Positions 24,067 through 32,098 are shown, numbered from the stretch's first letter. The stretch: DNA of 32,098 nucleotides from Gemmatimonadaceae bacterium (GCA_025449955.1 JANWIK010000187.1:1-32098), one strand, 5' to 3'. The notes: generated by a model not told the origin, from the letters alone. Numbers and translations: made by a program.

Positions 24067-26028
24067 ATGCTGCAAAATGTTGGACCTGGCCGTGTGACCG
24101 CCGTGCCGGTAGGCAACGGCGACCAGAACGACGAATTGCTCCGCGCCGTTCAGGACGCGGCGGCTGGGAGTCACGAAGTGCTCGGCGATTTGGGCCGAGA
24201 CGCGAAGGGTCGCGTCATCTACCTGGCGCGCGACCTCGAGTCGCGCGCGCTGGTGGCGCTTCGGTTGGACGGCGCGCACGGCGAGTACGTGCTGGATGTG
24301 GCGCGCACCTTGGACCGGAGCGTCAGCGCATCGATGCGCGCGGCGTGCGACAAATGCGGAGCCCCGCGTGTCGGGTGGGGCAAGTTCTGTCCGCAGTGCG
24401 GTGCGGACCTCGCGCAGACGCCCGTCGAGAATCGGTCGCGCGCGGAGCTGCTCGCCGCCGTGCAAGCGGCTGCGCAGGGCGAGTTCGAGATCCTGGGCGA
24501 AATGGACCATGCGGAAGGGGGCGGCGCGGTGTATTTCGCGCGCGACCTGGCATCCGGGAAGGTCGTGACGCTCAGGCTGCGCAAGGAACACGACACCAGC
24601 GCCAATTCGGAGTCCTATTCGTTAGGCGAAACGCAGGTCTTGCGCCCGTTGGTCTCTTCGTTAGGCAAAACCGCGGCGATGCCTGCGCCCCCGCGTGGCG
24701 CACCGACGCTTGCCCCGATGCCGGTGCCCATGCCGGCGCCGGAGCTCAGGCGGCCCAGCGCGCCGCGCCTCACGCCGCAGGAAGTGTTGATTCCCGCGGG
24801 CCAGCTTCCGGTGGACGAAACCCTGCCGGCGCTCCCGAGGCAGCCCGTCCCGCCCTGGATGATCGGCGCGGGCGTGGTCGGGTTTGTCTCCGTCCTGGCG
24901 ACGGTGGTGTTCGTACACGCGCGTCTCACCGCGCCCGACGCCACGCGGATGGATAGCGTGCAAGCGCAAGCGCAGGCGCAGGGGCAGGCAGCGCTGGCCC
25001 TCCCGCCGATCGACACGGCGCACGTCCAGGTGAGCGGCCGGATCCCGGTGGGCACGCGACTCACCGTGAATGGCATCGTGTGGCAGCCGCCGATGATCGC
25101 GTTGCCGGCGGGCACGTACACGTTAGGCGCCGACCTGCCCGGTTACGCGCCCGTCAACGAGACCGTCGCGCTCAAGCCGGGGCAAACGCTACTGTGGTCG
25201 CCGTCGTTCGTCGCGACGGCCGGTACGCGTGGGACGGCGGCGCGCAGCGTAGTGGCGAGCCGTCAGCAGACGCGCAAAGACGCGTCGCGTGCTGCGGCGA
25301 AGAAGGGGGTCCCGACGGTCGCGCCGACCGCCGCGGTCACGGCCACGACCTCGACGCCGACCGCGACCTGCGCCCAGTCGTTCGGCGCCAAGGATTGGTC
25401 GACGGCGCTCGGCTCCTGCACGCGCGAGGCGCAGTCCGGCGACATCAACGCCGAGCGCAGCCTTGGCGTGATGTACCTGCAAGGGAACGGCGTGTCGCGC
25501 GATCCAAACCAAGCCTTCACGTGGTTCAAGAAGGCCGCGGACGGCGGGAATCGCGACGCGGCGTATCAGTTGGCGTTGATGTACGAGGCCGGCCGCGGTG
25601 TCCCGCGCGACGCGACGCAGGCGACGGCATGGTATCGTAAGGCGGCGCTGCTGGGCGACGTCGACGCCGAAGTGAAGTCGGGCATGGCGTACGAGAACGG
25701 GACCGGCGTGGATGCGAGCATGGATCAGGGTATCTTCTGGTATCGGAAGGCCGCGGAGCAGGGCAGTGCGTGGGCGCAGAACAGACTCGGGTGGCTCTAT
25801 GGAATGGGGAAGGGTGTGACGCGCGACGACTCGCAGGCCATGCGGTACTTCCGCCAGGCGGCCGATCAGGGTGATCCGCAGGCGGAGTTCAACGTCGGAT
25901 TCATGTTTGCCAACGGACGCGGTGTGCCCCGCGACGACGCGCAGGCCGTGACCTGGTACCGTAAGGCGGCCGCGCAAGGCTACGCCGATGCACTGAAAGA
26001 GCTGAAGCAGCGCGGCATCGCGCAGTGA
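24067..26028 (+). CDS. Zinc-ribbon, kinase N-lobe-like, PEGA and Sel1-repeat membrane protein
   Basis: A 653-residue protein with a mosaic layout. Residues 22-67 and 126-171 are two copies of one module: ELL.AVQ.AA.G, then E.LG, then (I/V)Y.ARDL, then (V/A)LRL. They resemble the opening of bacterial Pkn kinases, but the glycine loop is broken and the ATP-binding Lys of VAxK is Arg66 or Arg170. Between them is a zinc ribbon (Cys94, Cys97, Cys108, Cys111). A Pro-rich stretch leads to one transmembrane helix (about 264-286), a Gln-Ala repeat, a PEGA-like domain (about 318-380), a linker and five Sel1 repeats (about 455-645, for example [20 protein letters not shown]). ATG 24067 has GGAG upstream. 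The first half should be cytoplasmic and the Sel1 part periplasmic. The function is unknown. Its stop overlaps pdxH. Confidence 0.82.
   Translation: MLQNVGPGRVTAVPVGNGDQNDELLRAVQDAAAGSHEVLGDLGRDAKGRVIYLARDLESRALVALRLDGAHGEYVLDVARTLDRSVSASMRAACDKCGAPRVGWGKFCPQCGADLAQTPVENRSRAELLAAVQAAAQGEFEILGEMDHAEGGGAVYFARDLASGKVVTLRLRKEHDTSANSESYSLGETQVLRPLVSSLGKTAAMPAPPRGAPTLAPMPVPMPAPELRRPSAPRLTPQEVLIPAGQLPVDETLPALPRQPVPPWMIGAGVVGFVSVLATVVFVHARLTAPDATRMDSVQAQAQAQGQAALALPPIDTAHVQVSGRIPVGTRLTVNGIVWQPPMIALPAGTYTLGADLPGYAPVNETVALKPGQTLLWSPSFVATAGTRGTAARSVVASRQQTRKDASRAAAKKGVPTVAPTAAVTATTSTPTATCAQSFGAKDWSTALGSCTREAQSGDINAERSLGVMYLQGNGVSRDPNQAFTWFKKAADGGNRDAAYQLALMYEAGRGVPRDATQATAWYRKAALLGDVDAEVKSGMAYENGTGVDASMDQGIFWYRKAAEQGSAWAQNRLGWLYGMGKGVTRDDSQAMRYFRQAADQGDPQAEFNVGFMFANGRGVPRDDAQAVTWYRKAAAQGYADALKELKQRGIAQ
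24961..24990 (+). repeat. Imperfect hexanucleotide tandem repeat
   Basis: Five units of CAAGCG/CAGGCG-like hexamers run in frame and encode alternating Gln-Ala just after the membrane helix of the zinc-ribbon/Sel1 protein. Unit-number change would keep the frame and lengthen or shorten the juxtamembrane linker. Confidence 0.6.
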
Positions 26029-26645
26029 GCGAAACGCCGCCGCCTAACGACCTGCCGGCGCCCTCGGACCCGATCGTCCACTTCAGGGCGTGGCTCGACG
26101 ACGCTCGCCGCATCGACCGCGCACGCCTGCCCGAGCCCACCGCGATGACCGTCGCGAGCGTGAACGATGCCGGTCATCCGTCCGCGCGCATCGTGTTGCT
26201 CAAGGATGTCGACGCGCGGGGCTTCGTGTTCTACACGAACTACGAGAGCCGGAAGGGCCGCGAGCTGCTCGCGCACCCGTGGGCCGCGCTCTGCGTTCAC
26301 TGGCAGCCGCTCGAGCGCCAAGTGCGCATCGAAGGGCCGGTCGAGCACGTGAGCGACGCGGAGGCAGACGCGTACTTTGCGTCTCGCGCGCGGATGAGCC
26401 GCATCGGCGCGTGGGCGTCGCGCCAGAGCGCCACGCTGCAGAACGACGCCGAGCTCGAGCACCGCGTGCGCGATGTCGAAGCGCGATTCGCCGGCGGCGA
26501 TGTTCCGCGTCCACCGAACTGGTCCGGCTTTCGCGTCGTGCCGCGCAGCATCGAATTCTGGCACGGACGGCCACACCGCTTGCACGAGCGTCTGCTCTAC
26601 GAGCGCGACGACACGGGTTGGCGTGTGCGTCGTCTCTTTCCGTAA
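26025..26645 (+). CDS. pdxH: Pyridoxamine/pyridoxine 5'-phosphate oxidase
   Basis: A 206-residue FMN enzyme that oxidises pyridoxamine or pyridoxine phosphate to pyridoxal 5'-phosphate, the last step of PLP salvage and of DXP-dependent synthesis. FMN- and substrate-binding stretches are easy to see: [37 protein letters not shown] and the C-terminal [29 protein letters not shown]. The length agrees with the family. The GTG start at 26025 overlaps the upstream stop as GTGA, so it is coupled to the zinc-ribbon/Sel1 gene, an odd partner. The PLP-dependent arginine decarboxylase gene follows after 52 bp. Confidence 0.95.
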   Translation: MSETPPPNDLPAPSDPIVHFRAWLDDARRIDRARLPEPTAMTVASVNDAGHPSARIVLLKDVDARGFVFYTNYESRKGRELLAHPWAALCVHWQPLERQVRIEGPVEHVSDAEADAYFASRARMSRIGAWASRQSATLQNDAELEHRVRDVEARFAGGDVPRPPNWSGFRVVPRSIEFWHGRPHRLHERLLYERDDTGWRVRRLFP

Positions 26646-26697
26646 AGGGCTCACGGGATCTATTCCTCAGCGGCCGCACCATCTAAACTTCGCCCCC

Positions 26698-28638
26698 ATG
26701 GCTACTCGAGTCGCTGAACAGATCGGCGCGGAACCGTCCGCGCCTTGGACGATCGAAGATTCACGCACGCTCTACAACGTCGAAGGGTGGGGCATCGGAT
26801 TCTTCGACATCAATGATCGTGGCCACGTGGTGGTGCGTCCGGACAAGTCGCGTCCGGATCGCGAGCTCGATCTCTACGAGTTGGCGACGGACCTGGCCGA
26901 GCAGGGTGTCACGCTGCCGCTGCTGCTCAGGTTCTCCGACATTCTGCGTTCGCGTGTCGAGACGCTGAGCGGCCGGTTCCAGACGGCGATTCGCGAATAC
27001 GGCTACGAGGGCGACTACACGCTGGTGTACCCGATCAAGGTGAACCAGCAGCGGCACGTCGTCGAAGAGATCGTGCAGTTCGGCGCATCGCACGGCGTGG
27101 GACTCGAGTGCGGCAGCAAGCCGGAGTTGCAGGCGGTGCTCGCGCTCACCGAGTCGACCAACCACATGATCGTCTGCAACGGCTACAAGGACGAGGAGTT
27201 CATGCGCCTCGCCCTCATGGGCCAGAAGTTAGGCCACCAGGTGTTCATCGTGATCGAGCAGATGGCCGAGCTCGATACGCTGCTGCGCGTGGCGGACCAG
27301 ATCGGCGTGGTGCCGACGGCGGGGGTCCGGATCAAGCTCGCGTCGGAAGGCTACGGTCGTTGGGCGGAGAGCGGCGGCGAGAAGTCGAAGTTCGGGCTGA
27401 ACACGAGCGAGCTGGTGAAGGTGATCGACAAGCTGCAAACCATGGGGCGGCTGGATGTCCTCAAGCTCATCCACTTCCACTTGGGTTCGCAGATCACCGA
27501 CATCCGCTACATCAAGGCGGGGTTGCAGGAGGTCGCGCGGTTCTACGCCGAGATGCACACCGCGGGGGTGGACATCACGCACGTGGATGTCGGCGGCGGG
27601 TTAGGCGTGGACTACGACGGGTCGGGGTCGACGGTCGCGGCCAGCGTGAACTACTCGGTCCAGGAATACGCCAACGACGTGATCTACACGCTCGCCGAAG
27701 CGTGCCGCGAAGCCAACCTGCCCATGCCGCACGTGATCTCGGAGTCGGGGCGCGCGCTCACGGCCCACCACGCGCTGCTGTTGCTCGACGTGATCGACGT
27801 CGAATCGCAGCAAGAGGTGCAGGTGCCCGAGTTAGGCGACGACGACCACGGGATTTTGCACGAGCTCAAGGAAGGATACGAGACGGTGTCCAACCGCTCG
27901 GTGCGCGAGGTCTACCATGATGCCACGTTCGCGAAGGAGCGCGCGCAGGCCCTGTTCAATTCGGGCGTGCTGACGCTGCGCGGCCGGGCGTTGGCGGAGC
28001 AGCTCTACACGGCGACGCTCAACGCGGTGGCGCGCATCGCGCAGCGCGATCGGGAGGAGTACTCGGACATCATCGATGATCTCGAGGCGCAGCTGGTCGA
28101 CCGGTATTTCTGCAACTTCAGCATCTTCCAATCGCTCCCGGATAGCTGGGCCATCGACCAGCTCTTCCCGATCATGCCGGTGCACCGCCTCGATGAGGAA
28201 CCGGCGCGGCGCGGGACGCTGCAGGACGTGACGTGCGATTCGGATGGAAAGATCGATCGGTTCGCGGGGGGGCGCCACGGCCAAGCGCGCCTCGAGCTGC
28301 ACCCGTACCGCGAGGGCGAGCGCTATGTGTTAGGCATCTTCCTCACCGGGGCGTACCAGGAGATTCTGGGCGATCTGCACAACCTGTTCGGCGATACGAA
28401 CGCGGTGCACGTGCGGTTGGCCAACGGCGGCTACGAGGTGTCGGATCTCGTGCACGGCGACACGGTCACCGAAGTGTTGGCCTACGTGCAATTCCGGGCG
28501 ACCGATCTGTTGGCGACGTTTCGGCGGAAAGTCGGCGCGACGAAGACGCTCACGCGCCAGGAGGCGAACATGTTCATCGCCGAGTACGTGGCCGGGCTGG
28601 AGGGGTACACGTACCTCGAGGGAGAGGGCGAGGGCTGA
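26698..28638 (+). CDS. speA: Biosynthetic arginine decarboxylase
   Basis: A 646-residue fold-type III PLP enzyme that converts arginine to agmatine, the entry to polyamine synthesis. The PLP lysine is Lys114 in YPIKVNQQ. Other family landmarks are GLECGSKPEL, HFHLGSQITD, DVGGGLGVDYDG, SESGRALTAHHA and a C-terminal helical region with FQSLPDSWAIDQLFPIMP. The length is near the usual 630-660 residues. ATG 26698 has no strong Shine-Dalgarno sequence; a longer open frame upstream overlaps pdxH and is not supported. The gene follows pdxH, whose product supplies its cofactor. It ends in a strong hairpin shared with the convergent superoxide dismutase gene. Confidence 0.96.
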   Translation: MATRVAEQIGAEPSAPWTIEDSRTLYNVEGWGIGFFDINDRGHVVVRPDKSRPDRELDLYELATDLAEQGVTLPLLLRFSDILRSRVETLSGRFQTAIREYGYEGDYTLVYPIKVNQQRHVVEEIVQFGASHGVGLECGSKPELQAVLALTESTNHMIVCNGYKDEEFMRLALMGQKLGHQVFIVIEQMAELDTLLRVADQIGVVPTAGVRIKLASEGYGRWAESGGEKSKFGLNTSELVKVIDKLQTMGRLDVLKLIHFHLGSQITDIRYIKAGLQEVARFYAEMHTAGVDITHVDVGGGLGVDYDGSGSTVAASVNYSVQEYANDVIYTLAEACREANLPMPHVISESGRALTAHHALLLLDVIDVESQQEVQVPELGDDDHGILHELKEGYETVSNRSVREVYHDATFAKERAQALFNSGVLTLRGRALAEQLYTATLNAVARIAQRDREEYSDIIDDLEAQLVDRYFCNFSIFQSLPDSWAIDQLFPIMPVHRLDEEPARRGTLQDVTCDSDGKIDRFAGGRHGQARLELHPYREGERYVLGIFLTGAYQEILGDLHNLFGDTNAVHVRLANGGYEVSDLVHGDTVTEVLAYVQFRATDLLATFRRKVGATKTLTRQEANMFIAEYVAGLEGYTYLEGEGEG

Positions 28639-28662
28639 CCGGGGCGGCATTGCCGCCCCGGT
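28638..28662. terminator. Bidirectional terminator between speA and the superoxide dismutase gene
   Basis: An 11-bp perfect stem (ACCGGGGCGGC, 28638-28648, with GCCGCCCCGGT, 28652-28662) with a 3-nt loop sits exactly between two convergent genes. It starts at the last base of the speA stop codon and ends 12 bp before the dismutase stop. There is no T-tract, as with most hairpins in this window. Confidence 0.7.
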
Positions 28663-28674
28663 TAGGCGCCGGGC

Positions 28675-29292
28675 CTACTTCTTGGGACGCGCCTCGTACC
28701 GCTTGGCGACCTCGGGCCAATTGACGACGTTCCACCACGCGGCGACGTAGTCGGGACGGCGGTTCTGGTACTTCAAGTAGTACGCGTGCTCCCAGACATC
28801 CAGGCCAAGGATGGGATAGCGGCCGTCCATCGCCGGATTGTCCTGGTTAGGCGTGCTTTCGATCTTGAGCGCTCCCGGGCCGTCGGCCACGAGCCATGCC
28901 CAACCGGAGCCGAAGCGCGAGCCGGCCGCGGCGTTGAACTGCTCCTTGAGCTTGGCCACGTCACCGAATGACTTGGCGATGGCGTCGGCCAAATTGCCGC
29001 TGGGGTCGCCGCCGCCCTTGGGGCTCATGATCAGCCAGAACATCGAGTGATTCCAATGGCCGCCCGCGTTGTTACGCACGGCGGTGCGCACGGCCTCGGG
29101 CACCTTGGACACGTTGGCGATGATGTCATCCAGACTCTTCTGCTGAAACTCGGGCGCCTTCTCCAACGCCGCGTTCAGGTTGTTGACGTACGCCTGATGA
29201 TGCTTGGTGTGATGGATTTCCATCGTGCGCGCATCGATGTGCGGCTCGAGCGCAGCGTAGTCATAAGGCAGTGGGGGAAGTGCGAATGCCAT
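28675..29292 (-). CDS. sodA: Superoxide dismutase, Mn-type
   Basis: A 205-residue Fe/Mn-family superoxide dismutase that converts superoxide to oxygen and hydrogen peroxide. Metal ligands are His27 ([12 protein letters not shown]), the His of HWNHSMFW, and the Asp and His of DVWEHAYY. The residues separating the subtypes favour Mn or a cambialistic enzyme: Gly-Gly in NAGGHWNH and Gln in TPNQDNP, where Fe enzymes usually have AAQ and Ala. No signal peptide is present, so it is cytoplasmic. The ATG at 29292 has a GGAGG ribosome binding site. The dedA-like gene ends 27 bp upstream on the same strand, so they may be co-transcribed. Confidence 0.95.
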   Translation of the reverse strand: MAFALPPLPYDYAALEPHIDARTMEIHHTKHHQAYVNNLNAALEKAPEFQQKSLDDIIANVSKVPEAVRTAVRNNAGGHWNHSMFWLIMSPKGGGDPSGNLADAIAKSFGDVAKLKEQFNAAAGSRFGSGWAWLVADGPGALKIESTPNQDNPAMDGRYPILGLDVWEHAYYLKYQNRRPDYVAAWWNVVNWPEVAKRYEARPKK

Positions 29293-29319
29293 GTCGTGCC
29301 TCCGAGAGTGCCGTGCGCC

Positions 29320-29967
29320 TTACGGCGCGGTGCTGTCGGGTTGCACCGACGCGGCGCGACGTTCACGCAGCCACGCGATGATGCCCGGCAAAAGAGAAAG
29401 AAAAATGACGACGAGAATCAGGACGTCGATATGAGTGCGGACGCCGGGCACCGAGCGGCCCAGGAAATATCCGATGAACAGCATGGCCCAGACCCACAGG
29501 ATGCCGCCGACCGCGTTGTACAACACGAACGTGCGATAGCGCATGTCGCCGACGCCGGCGACCACCGGCGCGAACGTCCGAATGATCGGCATGAATCGCG
29601 CGAGCACGATCGTTTTGGCGCCATACTTCTCGTAGAACGCGTGAGCCCGGTAAAGATGTTTCTTGTTGAAGAAGAGCGAGTTTTCACGCGTGAAAATGCG
29701 TGGTCCGGTCGCGCGTCCGATCGAATAGCCGACGCTGTCGCCGGCGATGGCGGCAATCGACAGGATCACGCCCATCACGTACACGTTGAGGAACCCTTGC
29801 GACGACAGCAGGCCAGCGGTGACGAGCAACGAATCGCCGGGGAGGAAGAAGCCGACGAGCAACCCGGTCTCGGCGAATACTACCGCCGTCAGCACGGCGT
29901 ATCCGCCCCATCGAATCAGCGCTTCGAGATTGTAAAGCTGGTGCCAGAGTTCGAGCAGCCGATGCAT
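29320..29967 (-). CDS. DedA/SNARE-associated family membrane protein
   Basis: A 215-residue DedA-family protein with about five hydrophobic helices or re-entrant loops. Typical motifs are FAETGLLVGFFLPGDSLLVT, GDSVGYSIGRATG, and ARFMPIIRTFAPVVAGVGDM, the last containing the conserved Arg of the family (FxRFxPxxR-like). Members work as membrane transporters or lipid scramblases/flippases, including undecaprenyl phosphate and phospholipids. The ATG at 29967 is preceded by GGAG. It is divergent from the DUF488 gene with starts only 14 bp apart. The superoxide dismutase gene lies 27 bp downstream. Confidence 0.92.
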   Translation of the reverse strand: MHRLLELWHQLYNLEALIRWGGYAVLTAVVFAETGLLVGFFLPGDSLLVTAGLLSSQGFLNVYVMGVILSIAAIAGDSVGYSIGRATGPRIFTRENSLFFNKKHLYRAHAFYEKYGAKTIVLARFMPIIRTFAPVVAGVGDMRYRTFVLYNAVGGILWVWAMLFIGYFLGRSVPGVRTHIDVLILVVIFLSLLPGIIAWLRERRAASVQPDSTAP

Positions 29968-29981
29968 GGGACTCCGTGGTG

Positions 29982-30572
29982 ATGGTGCGCGACGCGACGG
30001 TGACGCAAGTTCCACCCCTTCCAGGTTCCGGTCAACCGCCGGACGCCCGTGTCGTCTATACAATCGGGCATTCGACGCGCGACCTGGATGACTTCATCGC
30101 GCTCCTCGAACGCGAGCACATCGAACACCTCGCGGATGTCCGTAGCTTCCCCGGGTCGCGCCGGTATCCGCAGTTTGGCCGCGAGGCGCTAGCCGCGTCG
30201 TTGGCGGAGCGGGGCATTCGCTACTCGCACCATCCCGCGTTGGGCGGACGCCGGCGTGCGCGCGCCGATTCGCCCAACGGTGGCTGGCGCAACGAGAGCT
30301 TCCGCGGATACGCCGATTACATGTTGACTCCCGAGTTCGCAGCGGCCCTCGATGACCTCGTGGCGCTCGCGGCCCGCGAGCGCACCGTGATCATGTGCGC
30401 CGAAGCGGTGCCGTGGCGCTGTCATCGGTCGATGATCTCCGACGCCCTGGTCGCGCGCGGCGCCCAAGTCCGCCACATTCTCGATTCGCGAACCGAGCCG
30501 CATCGCATGACGTCGTTCGCCATCGTCAAGGACGGCGTTCTCTACTATCCTCCGGTGCAGACGGAGCTATAG
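29982..30572 (+). CDS. DUF488 family protein
   Basis: A 196-residue protein of the DUF488 family. It has the start motif YTIGHSTRDLDDFIALL, then ADVRSFPGSRRYPQF, HPALGGRRR, YADYML, and a C-terminal MCAEAVPWRCHRSMISDAL with two cysteines and His, the family signature. The biochemical role is not established. Starts in frame are GTG 29976, ATG 29982 and GTG 30000; the conserved part begins at residue 26. No ribosome binding site is clear and the divergent gene starts 14 bp away, so either a leaderless transcript or the later GTG is plausible. Confidence 0.88.
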   Translation: MVRDATVTQVPPLPGSGQPPDARVVYTIGHSTRDLDDFIALLEREHIEHLADVRSFPGSRRYPQFGREALAASLAERGIRYSHHPALGGRRRARADSPNGGWRNESFRGYADYMLTPEFAAALDDLVALAARERTVIMCAEAVPWRCHRSMISDALVARGAQVRHILDSRTEPHRMTSFAIVKDGVLYYPPVQTEL

Positions 30573-30655
30573 CCATCCGGTGTCGGTCGACGCCCACGTC
30601 GCGAGAATCGTTCCCGCGACCGTCGTTCGACCTCGAAACCCGACCTCGAGCGTTC

Positions 30656-32098
30656 ATGGCGGAGCACGATCTCACCATCTACGTCGTCTCGCACACGCAT
30701 TGGGACCGCGAGTGGTACGAGCCCGCGGGGCGGTTTCGACAGCGATTGGTCGCACTGATCGACGAGGTGCTCGACGATCCGCCGGCGGCGGGCGACAGCT
30801 TTCTACTGGACGGTCAGGCGGTGGTGATCGAGGACTATCTCGCCGTGCGGCCCGAGCGTCGTGCGGATCTGGCGACGCGTCTGCACGACGGCGTGATCGA
30901 GGCAGGTCCGTGGTACGTATTGGCGGACGAGCTCATCCCGTCGGGCGAGGCGCTCGTGCGCAACCTGCTTGCGGGTCGCGATGTGTTGTCCGCGCTCGCG
31001 GCGACGGCGCCGGGCGTTCTGTATTCGCCCGATGCGTTCGGGCACCCGGCGTCGTTTCCATCGCTCGCGCACGGCTTTGGGTGCGCCGTGACCATCCTGT
31101 GGCGCGGCTATGGTGGCCCGGCGTGGCCATCCGGTGACACGGTGCGTTGGCGCGCGAGCGATGGTGCGACGACGCTCCTGTATCACTTGCCGCCGGACGG
31201 ATACGAGTTCGGCGCATCGCTGCCGGCATCCGACGAAGCGGCGCGCGAACGGTGGCGCCGGATGCGTGATGTGTTAGGCCCGCGCAGCACGGTGGGCGTG
31301 GCGCTCTTGCCTAACGGAGCCGACCACCATGCGCGCCAGCGCGACCGCGCGCGCGCGGTGGCGGTCCTCGCCGCGGCCGCGTCGCCCGCGGTCGTGCGCG
31401 CCGGGTCGCTGGGCGGCTTCGCCGAGATGCTCGAGCAACGCGCGCGCGCGGCGACGGTTCCCGTGGTGACGGGTGAGCTGCGCGCGTCCTACGGGTACAC
31501 GTGGACGCTCCAGGGCACCTTCGCCACACGCGCGCATCAGAAGCGCGCGAACGCGACAGTCGAGCGGGCGCTGTTGCGCGATGCGGAGCCCTGGGCGGCC
31601 CTCGCGGCCCGCCACGCAGCGCGCGATCGGGGCAGTCTGCTGCGCGCGGCGTGGAAAACGCTGCTCCGATGTCATCCACACGACACGTTGTGCGGGTGCT
31701 CGATCGACCAGGTCGCGCGCGCCATGGACGTGCGTCTCGAGGACGCGCTCAGGCAAGCAACCGGTGTGCGCGAGGACGCGCTGCACGACCTCGTTGGTCA
31801 CGATCCGGCTCTGGCGCGTACTCGGCGAAGCGAGTGGACGCCGGCTGTCATCGTGCGCAATCGCGCGGCGCGTGCGCGCGGCGGTGTCGCGGAGGTCGAC
31901 ATCGCTCGGCCCGTGGCCCGGGTGCGCGTGGGACCGGGCAGCGGGCGCGAGGCAGAGCCCGACGCACTGCCTCCCGCGATTTCACTCTCGCGAAATGGGA
32001 CGCCGCTGGCCCTTCAGGTACTCGATCGTGCGATTCGCTACGATCGAATCGACTCGCCGCTCGACTATCCGGACGAAGCGTTGGTCGAGTCGGCGCGC
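30656..32098 (+). CDS. GH38 family alpha-mannosidase, cut by window end
   Basis: An open frame from ATG 30656 with no stop before the window end (481 codons seen). GH38 motifs are clear: HTHWDREW, with metal ligands His15 and Asp17; SPDAFGH, with the presumed nucleophile/metal ligand Asp126; and RCHPHDTLCGCS near residue 340, with the metal-binding His342. No signal peptide is present, so it may act in the cytoplasm on imported mannosides. The middle (about 210-270) is Ala/Arg-rich. Family members are usually 800-1000 residues, so a large part is missing. It follows the DUF488 gene by 83 bp on the same strand, with no visible terminator. Confidence 0.9.
   Translation, partial: MAEHDLTIYVVSHTHWDREWYEPAGRFRQRLVALIDEVLDDPPAAGDSFLLDGQAVVIEDYLAVRPERRADLATRLHDGVIEAGPWYVLADELIPSGEALVRNLLAGRDVLSALAATAPGVLYSPDAFGHPASFPSLAHGFGCAVTILWRGYGGPAWPSGDTVRWRASDGATTLLYHLPPDGYEFGASLPASDEAARERWRRMRDVLGPRSTVGVALLPNGADHHARQRDRARAVAVLAAAASPAVVRAGSLGGFAEMLEQRARAATVPVVTGELRASYGYTWTLQGTFATRAHQKRANATVERALLRDAEPWAALAARHAARDRGSLLRAAWKTLLRCHPHDTLCGCSIDQVARAMDVRLEDALRQATGVREDALHDLVGHDPALARTRRSEWTPAVIVRNRAARARGGVAEVDIARPVARVRVGPGSGREAEPDALPPAISLSRNGTPLALQVLDRAIRYDRIDSPLDYPDEALVESAR

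Larger units (their letters stand above)
675..31315. repeat. Dispersed heptamer GTTAGGC / GCCTAAC
   Basis: I count by eye about 21 GTTAGGC (for example at 675, 4484, 6026, 11415, 24621, 24660, 27600, 27831) and about 21 GCCTAAC (for example at 1860, 4689, 11141, 15045, 19649, 19883, 21059, 31309). About 25 extend to CGTTAGGC/GCCTAACG. Copies are spread over the window, in both orientations, within genes on either strand and between genes. Near-misses ending in CTAACGG are also common (1108, 7263, 7508, 17131). Confidence 0.75.

Noticed and set aside
22089-26028. Defence or secretion system based on TPR and Sel1 proteins
   Set aside because: No nuclease, NTPase, toxin or secretion ATPase accompanies them; only a structural or regulatory envelope role can be proposed.
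675-31315. Reading TTAGGC as a telomere-like repeat
   Set aside because: Copies are single and dispersed, never in tandem, and occur inside bacterial genes, so a telomeric origin makes no sense.
1-32098. CRISPR arrays, tRNA or rRNA genes, insertion sequences and prophage
   Set aside because: I found no regularly spaced repeats, no cloverleaf or rRNA sequence, and no transposase, integrase or phage structural gene on either strand.

Overview
This is a GC-rich (roughly two-thirds G+C by eye), densely coded bacterial chromosome segment with about 29 protein genes and no rRNA, tRNA, CRISPR array, phage gene or insertion sequence that I can recognise. The mix of genes resembles a soil or freshwater Gemmatimonadota-type genome: secreted lipoprotein hydrolases, HEXXH/beta-propeller/barrel proteins, modules like the start of Pkn-type kinases, CtpA-like S41 proteases and many ATGA/GTGA coupled starts. 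That assignment is an inference from gene content, not a proven taxonomy.

Layout. 1-471: no convincing gene, with one possible promoter. 472-1845: lipoprotein subtilase. 1993-2553 (-): unknown protein. 2785-5152: a four-gene run of a small Cys-tailed protein, a multi-pass membrane protein, a HisKA_3 histidine kinase and a NarL/FixJ response regulator; a perfect AACTAGGG-AAAA-CCCTAGTT palindrome lies upstream. 5280-6329: small membrane protein and CPBP intramembrane protease. 6339-10321 (-): threonine synthase, class III aminotransferase and Gfo/Idh/MocA oxidoreductase, the last two coupled. 10495-12565: S41 protease and an unknown exported protein. 12573-13811 (-): beta-lactamase-fold lipoprotein. 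13975-14766: secreted TonB_C-domain protein. 14890-16667: two-gene ABC exporter. 16664-18579 (-): sulfide/persulfide pair, a DUF442 protein followed by a CstB-like persulfide dioxygenase-rhodanese. 18684-21895: HEXXH peptidase/propeller/barrel protein coupled to a small membrane protein. 22089-28638: TPR membrane protein, zinc-ribbon/Sel1 membrane protein, pdxH and speA. 28675-29967 (-): dedA and Mn-type superoxide dismutase. 29982-30572: DUF488 protein. 30656 to the window end: GH38 alpha-mannosidase, cut by the edge.

Most genes look like ordinary housekeeping and envelope functions. Three things stand out. (1) The heptamer GTTAGGC/GCCTAAC occurs about 40 times, far above composition expectation, in genes on both strands and between genes. 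It fixes rare codons (TTA, CTA), replaces Asp by Asn in propeller blades and supplies stop codons. (2) The protein at 24067-26028 carries two copies of a degenerate segment resembling the N-lobe of bacterial Ser/Thr kinases, one on each side of a zinc ribbon, followed by a membrane segment, a PEGA-like domain and Sel1 repeats. (3) Several intergenic palindromes look like operators, including a pair sharing an AACGTT core with centres 22 bp apart before the TPR gene.
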